Assembly (NCBI GenBank): GCA_900542825.1 | Contig: UQOY01000007.1 | Span: forward strand, 52,684 to 116,683 | From: an uncultured Collinsella sp. | GTDB lineage: Bacteria > Actinomycetota > Coriobacteriia > Coriobacteriales > Coriobacteriaceae | DNA length: 64,000 bases | Direction of reading: 5' to 3' | In this document: one piece after another, positions 43,123-50,833 of the stretch | Layout of the letters: each line of letters opens with the position of its first letter | How positions within the stretch are numbered: position 1 is the first letter of the stretch | Made by a program: the position numbers and the translations under genes | The notes under the pieces: model-generated | What the model was told of the DNA's origin: nothing | The model's input: the letters and a program-made list of their open reading frames with translations, nothing else | The model's database searches: none

Positions 43123-43908
43123 ATGGCACGAATCCTGATCGTAGAGGACGAAGAGAAAATCGCCCGCTTTGTGACGCTCGAGCTGGAGCACGAGGGCTAC
43201 CAGGTGGAGCACGCCGCCGACGGCCGCACCGCCGTGGACCTGGCACTGGAGCGCGACTACGATTTGATTCTGCTCGATGTGCTGTTGCCGCAGCTCAACG
43301 GCATGGAGGTCTTGCGGCGTGTCCGCAAGCACAAGGATGTGCCGGTGATTATGGTCACCGCGCGCGATGCCGTGATGGACAAGGTTGCCGGGCTCGATGC
43401 CGGTGCTGACGATTACCTGACCAAGCCGTTTGCGATCGAGGAGCTGTTCGCACGGATCCGCGTGGCGTTGAAGCGCGCGGAGGCCGTGCGGACGGCTTCG
43501 GGCGTTGGTGGCGCCGGCGCCGGGGCGGGTATGGCGGGCGGCGCGGGCGTCGGCGCCGCTGCGCTACCCCCGGTCAGCGACTCGACCCAGGCTTCTGCCT
43601 CGCCCTCCCCCGCCACGCTCACCGTGGGCTCGGTTGCGCTCGACCCCGACCGCCGCGAAGTCACGGTCGGCGGCTCGCCCATCGCGCTCACGGCCCGCGA
43701 GTTCGACGTCCTCGCCCTGCTTATGGCGCATGCCGAAACCGTGCTCACGCGCGAGCGCATCGCGCACGAGGCGCTGGGCTACGAATACGTGGGCGACACC
43801 AACAACGTCGACGTGCACATCGCGCACCTGCGCGCCAAGATTGAAGACGCCGGCGGTGCCCGCATCATCCAGACCGTGCGCGGGGTGGGCTATGTCTGCC
43901 GTGCGTAA
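43123..43908 (+). CDS. OmpR-family response regulator with a long linker
   Basis: The 261-residue regulator has a receiver domain (acidic Glu8/Asp9/Glu10, phospho-acceptor Asp52 in LLDVLLP, Lys in LTKPFA), a Gly/Ala-rich interdomain linker of roughly 55 residues, and an OmpR winged-helix domain ending RGVGYVCRA. The long low-complexity linker is unusual. The histidine kinase begins inside its 3' end, with a 17-bp overlap, so they are translationally coupled. Confidence 0.93.
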   Translation: MARILIVEDEEKIARFVTLELEHEGYQVEHAADGRTAVDLALERDYDLILLDVLLPQLNGMEVLRRVRKHKDVPVIMVTARDAVMDKVAGLDAGADDYLTKPFAIEELFARIRVALKRAEAVRTASGVGGAGAGAGMAGGAGVGAAALPPVSDSTQASASPSPATLTVGSVALDPDRREVTVGGSPIALTAREFDVLALLMAHAETVLTRERIAHEALGYEYVGDTNNVDVHIAHLRAKIEDAGGARIIQTVRGVGYVCRA

Positions 43909-45187
43909 CGCCGAGACCAAGCGTGTCACCTCCATCGCCCGCGCCATCAACTGGAGCTATATGTGGCGCCGCCTGATGAGCTACGTCTGGCTCGATCTGC
44001 TGCTGATGGTGATTGCGGCGGCGATCCTCGTCTATGGATACAACCAGACGCTGCCCGACAGCGCGTTTACCGCAGGATGGATCCCCGGCGCCACCGTTCA
44101 CGGCATGTCGCTGACGCCCGCGCGCGGCTGGGACCTGGCGACGCTCACCTATACCGTCGAGCTTGCGCGTACCACCAAGACTTTCCCCCTCGCACATGAC
44201 CTCGTCACGCTATGGCCTCTTTATCTTGTCGTTGCGGTCTGGCAGGTCATCAGCGTGCTCAACATGCTCGGCGGCGCCCGCCGTGTGCGCCGCACCATGG
44301 CGCCGCTCAACGACCTGGCCTTGCGCGTGGACGAGCTCGGTCGCATGCAACTCGCCGGCGGCAAGATGGAAACACTGGAGCAGGCCATCGAGCGCGCAAG
44401 CGTCGACTCGCCGAGCGTCACCACCGGCGACGCCGACCTGGCAAGCATCGAGGTCGCACTCAACCGCCTGCTGCGCCAGATGCAAGAGGCCAAGCTGCAA
44501 CAGATGCGCTTTGTCAACGATGCAAGCCACGAGCTGCGCACGCCCATCGCGGTGATTCAGGGCTACGTAAACATGCTCGACCGCTGGGGCAAAAACGATC
44601 CGGACGTGCTGGCAGAATCCATCGCGTCCCTCAAGGCCGAAAGCGAGCACATGCAGGAGCTCGTGGAACAGCTGCTGTTTTTGGCACGCGGCGATGCCGG
44701 GCGCACGGTCCTGCGGCGCGCGAATACCAACCTGGCCGCACTGGTCGGCGAGGTATGCGAGGAATCGCAGATGATCGATGCTGCGCACACGTATCGACTG
44801 GCCTTTGACGCTGCGCTTGTCAGCGACCCGCGCTGCGACGCGTCCGTCGACGTGGCGCTCGTGAAGCAGGCTCTGCGCGTGATCGTGCAAAACGCCGCCA
44901 AGTACTCAGATGCAGGAACGACCGTCACGTTTGGCATAACACCCGATGCGGGCACGGGGGCGATCGACATAAGTGTTGAGGACGAAGGCATCGGCATGAA
45001 CCAAGAATCCGCAGCTCACGCGTTCGAGCGGTTCTACCGCGCCGACAACGCGCGCGATGCCGGCGCGCAGGGCTCGGGTCTGGGGCTCGCCATTGCCAAG
45101 TGGATCGTCGATAGCCATGGCGGTGTCATCGGCGTGACCTCAGTCGAGGGCGTCGGCAGCCGCTTTACGATTCGCCTACCGCGGTAG
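43892..45187 (+). CDS. Sensor histidine kinase
   Basis: 431 residues with two membrane helices (about 33-50 and 107-128) flanking an extracellular loop, a HAMP-like segment, HisKA domain with His213 in NDASHELRTP, and an ATPase domain with N box IVQNAAKYS, G1 DEGIGM and G2 GSGLGLAI. ATG at 43892 overlaps the regulator gene; an in-frame GTG at 43901 is the alternative. The signal is unknown, and no target gene is adjacent. A terminator follows. Confidence 0.92.
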   Translation: MSAVRNAETKRVTSIARAINWSYMWRRLMSYVWLDLLLMVIAAAILVYGYNQTLPDSAFTAGWIPGATVHGMSLTPARGWDLATLTYTVELARTTKTFPLAHDLVTLWPLYLVVAVWQVISVLNMLGGARRVRRTMAPLNDLALRVDELGRMQLAGGKMETLEQAIERASVDSPSVTTGDADLASIEVALNRLLRQMQEAKLQQMRFVNDASHELRTPIAVIQGYVNMLDRWGKNDPDVLAESIASLKAESEHMQELVEQLLFLARGDAGRTVLRRANTNLAALVGEVCEESQMIDAAHTYRLAFDAALVSDPRCDASVDVALVKQALRVIVQNAAKYSDAGTTVTFGITPDAGTGAIDISVEDEGIGMNQESAAHAFERFYRADNARDAGAQGSGLGLAIAKWIVDSHGGVIGVTSVEGVGSRFTIRLPR

Positions 45188-45206
45188 GGATGCCCCTCGG
45201 CATAAA

Positions 45207-45241
45207 TAAAGGGATAAGGCCATGCGGCCCTATCCCTTTTT
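45207..45241. terminator. Terminator between the two-component operon and the VOC gene
   Basis: AAAGGGATA/TATCCCTTT stem with GGCC inner pairs (45208-45220 with 45226-45239) and T-run on the plus strand; usable in both directions. Confidence 0.85.
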
Positions 45242-45263
45242 GCTAGCTATAGCAGTTTGTGCG

Positions 45264-45638
45264 CTACTCGCGGCACAGGTGCACGGCGAAGCCGGCGAAC
45301 TCGCGCTTAAAGTACACGAGTTTGGTGCCGCCATCGGGCAGCAGCACGCGCGACTCCTCGTTGATCTCGAGCCCGCGCTCGGCAAACCACTTCTCGGCCG
45401 CATCGATGTCGTTGACGGCGAAGCCGATGTGGCCCTTGGCGCCACGACCGTTCTGCTTCATGATCTCGACCAGCGAATCGTTAAAGTACGAAACGGGGGT
45501 CTCGATGACGGGCAGGCCCATCATCGTCGAGAACAGCTCCGCGATCTCCAGGGCGTCTGCCGGATCGGCAGCGTTAATGCCCACATGGGCAACGCGCATG
45601 CCAAAGAGCTCGACCGGATTGGCGTTCTGCTCATTCAT
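45264..45638 (-). CDS. VOC (glyoxalase-fold) family protein
   Basis: 124 residues forming a single glyoxalase/dioxygenase-fold unit: MRVAHVGINAADP at the start (His metal ligand candidate), IGFAVNDIDAAEKWFAERG, and FKREFAGFAVHL near the end (second His and a Glu/Phe end). Some relatives are fused to sugar-acid aldolases, but the substrate here is unknown. The ATG at 45638 lies 11 bp after the PTS gene stop, with no strong ribosome-binding site, suggesting coupling to it. Confidence 0.8.
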   Translation of the reverse strand: MNEQNANPVELFGMRVAHVGINAADPADALEIAELFSTMMGLPVIETPVSYFNDSLVEIMKQNGRGAKGHIGFAVNDIDAAEKWFAERGLEINEESRVLLPDGGTKLVYFKREFAGFAVHLCRE

Positions 45639-45649
45639 ACAGGCAGCGC

Positions 45650-45937
45650 CTACTGAGCCATGACGTCGAGGACGGCCTTCTCGGCAGCAACGCGGTTCAT
45701 GCCGGTCATGAAGGGCACGCCGCTCACGTACGGGCAGGTGAGGCCCTCGGGGGCAACGGTGGTGGCGATCAGCAGGTCGGCGCCCTCGTCGCAAGCGTCC
45801 TTGGCCTCGGAGATGGCGCACTGCACGATCTCGTACTTGTCGGCGTAACCGTTGGCGTCGAGCAGGGTGGCGACCTTCTGGGCAACGAGCGTGGAAGTGG
45901 CAGCGCCAGCACCGCAAGCCAAAACGATCTTCTTCAT
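45650..45937 (-). CDS. PTS EIIB component, galactitol/lactose-type, orphan
   Basis: 95 residues. The phosphocysteine is Cys8 in LACGAGAATSTLVAQK, the P-loop of GatB-type and related EIIB subunits. These transfer phosphate from EIIA to the sugar bound to EIIC, but no EIIA or EIIC gene is nearby. It may serve a system elsewhere or act as a regulatory phosphocarrier. AGGGAG lies upstream of the ATG. Confidence 0.88.
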   Translation of the reverse strand: MKKIVLACGAGAATSTLVAQKVATLLDANGYADKYEIVQCAISEAKDACDEGADLLIATTVAPEGLTCPYVSGVPFMTGMNRVAAEKAVLDVMAQ

Positions 45938-46039
45938 AGGTAATGTCTCCCTTCATGGTTTACTTTAGGTAAGTGTACCGCAGCGAGCGATGGCGCTCAG
46001 CCTCGATGCGCTTTTATGCCAGTTTGCTTACGCGCTGCG

Positions 46040-46045
46040 TATAAT
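46040..46045 (+). promoter_or_regulatory. Probable -10 box before the TM protein gene
   Basis: A consensus TATAAT 56 bp before the start at 46101, in the gap after the divergent EIIB gene. No convincing -35 at 17 bp. Confidence 0.4.
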
Positions 46046-46100
46046 ACATCTAGTACGTGTTGTCATACCGCTCGCTTTACGAGCGACTAAGGACCCTAAT

Positions 46101-46724
46101 ATGCCCGATTCCCGCACACTCTGGACCGCCGTCGTTATCATCTGCATCGCCGTGTCGGTGTTCTTTAGCGTCAAAAAACGCACCACGTTTAAACGCCTGC
46201 AGCAGCTTATGGCCGCTAAGCAGTGGGACGAGTTCGATCGCTTGCTCGACAGCAAGCTCACCAGCATGCTGTACCCGCGCTACAACCGCGACTACCTGCG
46301 CCTGAACTCCTATCTGCTGCGCGAGGACCACAAGCGCGCCGACGAGATGTTCGACCTGCTGCTGGGACTCAACCTCCCCAAGATGCAGCGCGTCGACCTG
46401 GTCATTAAGGCCTTTAACTACTACGTTGGCCAGGAGGACCGCAAAAAAGCCAAGGAGCTGCTGCACGAGATCAAGGGCTTTGAGGGCGGTCAGGCCGAGG
46501 CAGTCGCACACGAATGCCAGCTGATGTACGACACGATGATCCTCAAACGCCACAACGACATTCCCGAGCTCGAGCGCATGCTCGAGGATGTCGGCGACGA
46601 CCCGGTCAAGCGCTGCCGCCTGGAGTATCTGCTGGCTCTGCAATACCAGAACAAGGGCGACGAGACCAAGTTTGCCGAGTACTTGGAAAAGTCGGGCCGG
46701 CACTCGATGGCCGTCAACGCGTAA
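46101..46724 (+). CDS. Membrane-anchored helical-repeat protein of unknown function
   Basis: The 207-residue protein has one N-terminal membrane helix (LWTAVVIICIAVSVFFSV, about 7-24) then an all-helical cytoplasmic region with TPR-like pairs (DEFDRLLDSKL, KRADEMFDLLLGL, KKAKELLHEIKGF). It stands alone in front of tRNA-Leu. ATG at 46101 is 8 bases after AAGGA; an upstream in-frame extension is not supported. Function unknown. Confidence 0.75.
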   Translation: MPDSRTLWTAVVIICIAVSVFFSVKKRTTFKRLQQLMAAKQWDEFDRLLDSKLTSMLYPRYNRDYLRLNSYLLREDHKRADEMFDLLLGLNLPKMQRVDLVIKAFNYYVGQEDRKKAKELLHEIKGFEGGQAEAVAHECQLMYDTMILKRHNDIPELERMLEDVGDDPVKRCRLEYLLALQYQNKGDETKFAEYLEKSGRHSMAVNA

Positions 46725-46755
46725 CGAACGGCTTGTGCTAGACTTCTAGTCTCAC

Positions 46756-46840
46756 GGGGGCGTGGCGGAATTGGCATACGCAGGAGACTTAAAATCTCTC
46801 GCCGCAAGGATTGTGGGTTCGAGTCCCACCGCCCCTACCA
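46756..46840 (+). tRNA. tRNA-Leu (anticodon UAA), CCA encoded
   Basis: 85-nt tRNA: acceptor GGGGGCG pairs with CGCCCCT, anticodon loop CTTAAAA with TAA at the centre, T arm GTGGG-TTCGAGT-CCCAC, and CCA at 46838-46840. The size and variable arm fit a leucine tRNA. It is 31 bp behind the TM protein gene. Confidence 0.95.
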
Positions 46841-46850
46841 TTTAGCTTTT

Positions 46851-46886
46851 ACGAGCTCGTGTCCACTGGGGATGCGGGCTCGTTTC
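46851..46886 (+). terminator. Terminator of tRNA-Leu
   Basis: Stem ACGAGCTCGTGTCC paired with GGATGCGGGCTCGT (some G-U pairs) followed by TTTC, 10 bp after the tRNA. Confidence 0.75.
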
Positions 46887-47047
46887 TATTACACGCCGGT
46901 GGGGCTCGAACCCGCGAGGGGGCGAGCGTCAAGCGGACGCGCAGCGTCCGCAGCGAGCCGGCGAGGGCGCCGGCAGGCGGCCGAAGCCGGTGCGGATTTG
47001 CGCAGCAAATACGCGGACGTCCCACCGCCCCTACCATATGATTGCTT

Positions 47048-47087
47048 ACGAGCCCGTGTCCCGTTGGGATGCGGGCCCGTTTTTTTC
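47048..47087 (+). terminator. Second copy of the tRNA terminator
   Basis: Stem ACGAGCCCGTGTCCC / GGGATGCGGGCCCGT with a seven-T run; better formed than the first copy. It follows the duplicated tRNA end. Confidence 0.85.
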
Positions 47088-47106
47088 GGATGCCGTCAAG
47101 CCTCTT

Positions 47107-47173
47107 AGTTGCGGTGGAATAGTTCCTGTTTTGGCAGTTTATCAGCCCATTTAGGAACTATTCCACCGCAACT
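47107..47173. repeat. 67-bp inverted repeat, family 1, copy B
   Basis: Perfect 21-bp arms (47107-47127 and 47153-47173) starting AGTTGCGGTGGAATAG. It ends 14 bp from the ppx stop. Same family as 3934-4002 and 55314-55382. Confidence 0.85.
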
Positions 47174-47186
47174 CAGAGGAGGATGG

Positions 47187-48191
47187 TTAAAGGGCGCTGA
47201 GGCTGGGAGTCCAGCCGATGGTGGGGGCTTCGCCGTCGAGAACCTCGTTAATGGTGGCGGCCATGCCGGCGAGCAGGCTGTTCTCGCTTACGGTGAGCGT
47301 GTCGTAGCCACCGGCTCGCATAAGCTCGCGGATCACCACGGCACCTGCCAAGATCACGCCCGCGCGCTTGGGTTGCACGCCCGGCAACGCGGCGATGCCC
47401 GCAACATCCAGCGCGGACATGCGCTCGATAGCGGCCGAAACCTGCTCCAGCGAAAGCTCACGCAGGTGTACAAAGCTCGAATCATACGGCTCCAGCTCGT
47501 GAACGAGCGCCACGAGCGTAGTGACGGTACCACCCACCGCGACCAGGCGCTCGGCGCGCTCAAAGTCGACAGGCAGGCTCTCAAAATAGCCCGCAAACTG
47601 CTCGTTTGCCCAGCCGGCAGCAGCCGCAAGCTCGTCCGTCGACGGCGGCAGTGCCGAGAAAAACCGCTCGGTCACGCGGCGGCAACCGATATCCAGCGAG
47701 CGCGTGCCCTCCAGCGCAAAGACGCCGCGCTCTGGTGCATAGACGCCCGTCGCGAGCTCCGTGGATCCGCCACCCGAATCGGCAACTATGATGCGCTCAC
47801 CAGCAAAGTCGTGCGCCACGCCAAAAAACGTCAGGCGCGCCTCGACCTCGCCCGGAATCACCTGCGGCTCGAGCTCCAGCTCGCGCAGACCGTCCAGCAG
47901 CAGCGCGGCATTGGACGCATCACGCGCGGCGCTCGTGCACGTGGTGCAGATGCACGCGGCCCCAAAGGCACGGGCCTCGTCCACAAACATGCGACACGCA
48001 GCGAGCACGCGCTCAACGGCCGCCTCGCAAAAGCGCCCCGTCGCATCCACGCCCTCGCCCAAGTCGGTAATCTCGGTATGCTTGGACGATTCCACGATCG
48101 CCCCGCCCTCGACCTGAGCCAGCACCAGTCGCGACGACACCGTTCCCAGGTCAATCGCCGCCACCTTATATCGTTTGTCGCAATGCGTCAT
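47187..48191 (-). CDS. ppx: Ppx/GppA-family phosphatase
   Basis: The 334-residue protein is an exopolyphosphatase/pppGpp phosphatase of the actin-like ATPase fold: IDLGTVSSRL (phosphate loop 1), DSGGGSTELATG (phosphate loop 2) and VAVGGTVTTL. It lacks the C-terminal HD-type domains of the long E. coli enzyme, as in other Actinobacteria. The choice between polyphosphate and pppGpp as substrate is open. ATG at 48191 has GGAGGGG upstream. It is the last gene of eno-divIC-ppx, an order typical of this phylum. Confidence 0.92.
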   Translation of the reverse strand: MTHCDKRYKVAAIDLGTVSSRLVLAQVEGGAIVESSKHTEITDLGEGVDATGRFCEAAVERVLAACRMFVDEARAFGAACICTTCTSAARDASNAALLLDGLRELELEPQVIPGEVEARLTFFGVAHDFAGERIIVADSGGGSTELATGVYAPERGVFALEGTRSLDIGCRRVTERFFSALPPSTDELAAAAGWANEQFAGYFESLPVDFERAERLVAVGGTVTTLVALVHELEPYDSSFVHLRELSLEQVSAAIERMSALDVAGIAALPGVQPKRAGVILAGAVVIRELMRAGGYDTLTVSENSLLAGMAATINEVLDGEAPTIGWTPSLSAL

Positions 48192-48211
48192 TGCAGGCTC
48201 CCCTCCGGGCA

Positions 48212-48973
48212 CTATTTGCCGTTGGACACGACCGTCTGGCCCTCGACGCCGTTAAATCCAAACAGCATATCGAGCGTCTGAATGTACCACGGCGCGTCCT
48301 TGCCGACCTCTTCGATCTCTTTGGCGACTTCGCTGGCCTTCTTGGCGTTCGAGGACTTTTTGCTCGACGACGAGTCCGAATCGTCGTCCAGGCCCAGCAC
48401 GTCAATCTTGGTCTCGCCGGGCATCACCAGGCCCAGATCCTCGGTCGCCGCGTCCTTAATGCCCTCCTCCGAGAGCAGTTTGTCGACGCTTTTCTGCAGC
48501 TCGTCGTTGTACTGCTGGCGAATCTCGACCTGCTTGGTCAAGATATCGCTCGAGCGTTTGGCAACGTAGAGGTCGCGCACGGGAAAGTACAAACTCACGA
48601 GCACCAGGACGACGACAATGCCAATAAACAGCCCGCGCTGGGGTCCATGGGTAAAGTCGTAGATCGCCTTGACCACCGCGTTGTCGTTGGCGTAGTGCAT
48701 GAAGTCCGAGCCCGAAAAACGGTTCGAGGGCCTGGTCGGCTTTTCGTGTGTTTGAGCCGCGGAACGCTGAGCATGCGTCGGGCGCGCCGGACGTGGCGGG
48801 CGGTCCGTCGACGTATTCATTTGAGCACGGGGGTGTGAGGCACTTGCCGGACGCTGCGCGCGGCGATCGACGCCGGCGTAATCGGACCCGCCGAGCTGCA
48901 CGGTAGGTGCGCGGCGAGGCGACGGCTCACGCGAACCGGCGGAATAATACCTGTTGTCGTAAATCTGATCCAT
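48212..48973 (-). CDS. divIC: DivIC/FtsB-type septum formation protein
   Basis: The 253-residue protein has a long Arg/Pro-rich cytoplasmic N terminus (about 1-95), one membrane helix (GLFIGIVVVLVLVSLYFPV, about 105-125), a short coiled coil (ILTKQVEIRQQYNDELQKSV), and a Ser/Lys-rich end. The family scaffolds late divisome assembly with FtsL and FtsQ. Its place between eno and ppx is conserved in Actinobacteria. ATG at 48973 preceded by CAAGG; the upstream in-frame sequence belongs to the eno intergenic region. Confidence 0.88.
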   Translation of the reverse strand: MDQIYDNRYYSAGSREPSPRRAPTVQLGGSDYAGVDRRAQRPASASHPRAQMNTSTDRPPRPARPTHAQRSAAQTHEKPTRPSNRFSGSDFMHYANDNAVVKAIYDFTHGPQRGLFIGIVVVLVLVSLYFPVRDLYVAKRSSDILTKQVEIRQQYNDELQKSVDKLLSEEGIKDAATEDLGLVMPGETKIDVLGLDDDSDSSSSKKSSNAKKASEVAKEIEEVGKDAPWYIQTLDMLFGFNGVEGQTVVSNGK

Positions 48974-49063
48974 GTGCGCCTTGTGCGGTTGAGGTTTGTT
49001 TGCGCTAAGTCTTTTAGTTATAGCACGAGCGCCCGCACCGCTTTCGCCAGCCTTTGCTCGACA

Positions 49064-49097
49064 TAAAAAAGGCGCTGAGCCGTATGGCCCAGCGCCC
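49064..49097 (-). terminator. Terminator of eno
   Basis: GGCGCTG/CAGCGCC stem with extra GG-CC pairs and six U residues on the minus strand. It lies between eno and divIC, so divIC-ppx may need its own promoter or read-through. Confidence 0.8.
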
Positions 49098-49167
49098 TTA
49101 GCGCTTTGCGGCATCCAGCCAAGGCGGGGCGGAACCGAGTCAGCCCCGCCCCCGCACACGCCGCTGC

Positions 49168-50457
49168 CTAGCGAATGTTGTAGAACGCAGACTTGCCGGC
49201 GTAGCGCGCGCTACCCTCGAGCTCGTCCTCGATGCGGATGAGCTGGTTGTACTTGGCAATACGGTCGCTGCGGCACGGGGCGCCCGACTTGATCTGGCCG
49301 GCGTTAACACCCACGACCAGGTCGGCGATGGTGGAGTCCTCGGTCTCGCCGGAACGGTGGCTCACGATGCAAGCGTAGCCGGCCTCCTTGGCAGTCTCGA
49401 TAGCCTCGAGCGACTCGGTGAGCGTGCCAATCTGGTTGACCTTGACCAGAATCGCATTGGCGGCGCCCAGCTCGATGCCCTTCTTAAGGCGCTCAGTGTT
49501 AGTGACAAATAGGTCGTCACCTACGAGCTGCACCTTATTGCCAATGCGGCGGGTGAGCTCAACCCAGCCGTCCCAATCCTCCTCGGCCATGCCGTCCTCG
49601 ATGGAGATGATGGGATAGGTGTCGACGAGCTTCTCCCAGTAATCGACCATCTGGGCGCTCGTGTACTCTACGCCCTCGCCCTTGAGCTCGTACATGCCGG
49701 TCTCGGCGTTGTAGAACTCGGTGGACGCCGGATCCATGGCGTACATGAAGTCAACGCCGGGCTTAAAGCCAGCCTTCTCGACGGCCTTGGTAATGTACTC
49801 GAACGGCTCGGCATTGGTCTTGAGGTTGGGCGCGAAGCCGCCCTCGTCGCCCACGCCGCCGCCAAGGCCGGCCTCGTGCAGCACGCCCTTGAGGGTGTGG
49901 TAGACCTCGGCGCACCAGCGCAGGCCCTCGGCAAAGGTCGGGGCGCCCACCGGCATGATCATGAACTCCTGGAAGTCAACGTTGTTGTCGGCGTGCACGC
50001 CGCCGTTGAGGATGTTCATCATGGGCGTGGGCAGCAGGTGGGCGTTAACGCCGCCCAAGTACTGGTACAGCGACAGGCCCGCCGACTCTGCCGCAGCGCG
50101 GGCAACGGCCAGCGATACGCCCAGAATGGCGTTGGCGCCGAGCTTGGTTTTGTTGGGCGTACCGTCGGCGGCAATCAGCGCGGCGTCAATGGCACGCTGA
50201 TCGAAGGCATCGAGGCCCACGACGGCATCGGCGCACTCGTTGTTGACATGCTCGACGGCCTGCGAAACGCCCTTGCCCAGGTAGCGACCCTTGTCGCCGT
50301 CGCGCAGCTCACATGCCTCAAAGGCGCCGGTCGAAGCGCCCGAAGGCACCATCGCGCGACCGAAGCTACCGTCCTCGAGCACGACCTCGACCTCGACGGT
50401 GGGGTTGCCGCGGCTGTCGAGCACCTCGCGACCGTAGACATCCAAAATATCGCTCAT
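49168..50457 (-). CDS. eno: Enolase
   Basis: The 429-residue glycolytic enzyme interconverts 2-phosphoglycerate and phosphoenolpyruvate. Hallmarks: ARQI-type start LDVYGREVLDSRGNPTVEVE, SIEDGMAEEDW, the catalytic Lys region LVKVNQIGTLTE and SHRSGETED with its metal and substrate residues. GAGGGAG precedes the ATG. Highly conserved and unremarkable here; first gene before divIC and ppx. Confidence 0.98.
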   Translation of the reverse strand: MSDILDVYGREVLDSRGNPTVEVEVVLEDGSFGRAMVPSGASTGAFEACELRDGDKGRYLGKGVSQAVEHVNNECADAVVGLDAFDQRAIDAALIAADGTPNKTKLGANAILGVSLAVARAAAESAGLSLYQYLGGVNAHLLPTPMMNILNGGVHADNNVDFQEFMIMPVGAPTFAEGLRWCAEVYHTLKGVLHEAGLGGGVGDEGGFAPNLKTNAEPFEYITKAVEKAGFKPGVDFMYAMDPASTEFYNAETGMYELKGEGVEYTSAQMVDYWEKLVDTYPIISIEDGMAEEDWDGWVELTRRIGNKVQLVGDDLFVTNTERLKKGIELGAANAILVKVNQIGTLTESLEAIETAKEAGYACIVSHRSGETEDSTIADLVVGVNAGQIKSGAPCRSDRIAKYNQLIRIEDELEGSARYAGKSAFYNIR

Positions 50458-50639
50458 GTTGTCTCCCTCTCACTTGGAAACCTAGTTGATGCAAGCGACT
50501 GGCCGACTGCGCACCGTCGGTGCGCCTCCGTAAGTTAGCCATGTCGCACTTTTTGCATTATGCCCTAAGTTAGCCGAGGGATACATATGAATTGGAGAAA
50601 TCATTCTTTGGGGCGCTTGTTTTTGCACCGAGCATTCAT

Positions 50640-50667
50640 CTCTAGAGGTCGCCCCCCCCCATTAAAT
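50640..50667 (-). repeat. C9/G9 homopolymer within a possible decayed gene end
   Basis: A run of nine C at about 50652-50660. Read on the minus strand an open segment of about 40 codons passes through it as Gly-Gly-Gly (I-I-G-S-F-I-R-K-P-G-K-D-G-M-P, then E-E-F-N-G-G-G-R-P-L-E) and stops; it has no start codon and its upstream end meets the 17-bp repeats. May be a gene remnant. Confidence 0.35.
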
Positions 50668-50740
50668 TCTTCTATCGGCATACCGTCTTTACCTGGCTTG
50701 CGAATGAAAGAGCCAATGATGTGCTTTTACATCGTGCAAA

Positions 50741-50823
50741 GTTCTGGATATCGTGCAATTCTAAGGGTCTGAAGTTCTGGATATCGTGCATAATCAGGTT
50801 ATAAAAGTTCTGGATATCGTGTA
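50741..50823 (+). promoter_or_regulatory. Three 17-bp direct repeats at exact 33-bp spacing
   Basis: GTTCTGGATATCGTGCA occurs at 50741-50757 and 50774-50790, and with one change (GTA end) at 50807-50823, spaced 33 bp each, i.e. roughly three helical turns. The last copy ends 10 bp before the start codon at 50834. Each has a GATATC palindrome inside. Likely regulator-binding sites for the ATPase gene or element ends. Confidence 0.6.
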
Positions 50824-50833
50824 CGAGGTAGCC

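Larger units (their letters stand above)
46823..47087 (+). repeat. Duplication of the tRNA-Leu 3' end plus its terminator
   Basis: The last 19 bases of the tRNA region (46823-46841) recur exactly at 47019-47037, 196 bp away, and each copy is followed by a homologous hairpin (46851-46886 and 47048-47087; the second with a long T-run). The spacer holds several short hairpins of the form N-GCA-N (for example GCGGACGC-GCA-GCGTCCGC). The layout resembles attL/attR of a lost tRNA-integrated element, or a local duplication. Confidence 0.8.

Noticed and set aside
43505..45187. Single 560-codon frame suggesting a regulator-kinase fusion
   Set aside because: Its first part is the out-of-frame overlap with the regulator; a normal kinase start exists at 43892.
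46890..47040. Second, decayed tRNA
   Set aside because: Only the 3' end is duplicated; no acceptor 5' strand, D arm or anticodon arm can be folded.
50741..50823. CRISPR remnant
   Set aside because: Repeats are 17 bp with 16-bp spacers, only three units, no cas genes; regulatory or element ends more likely.
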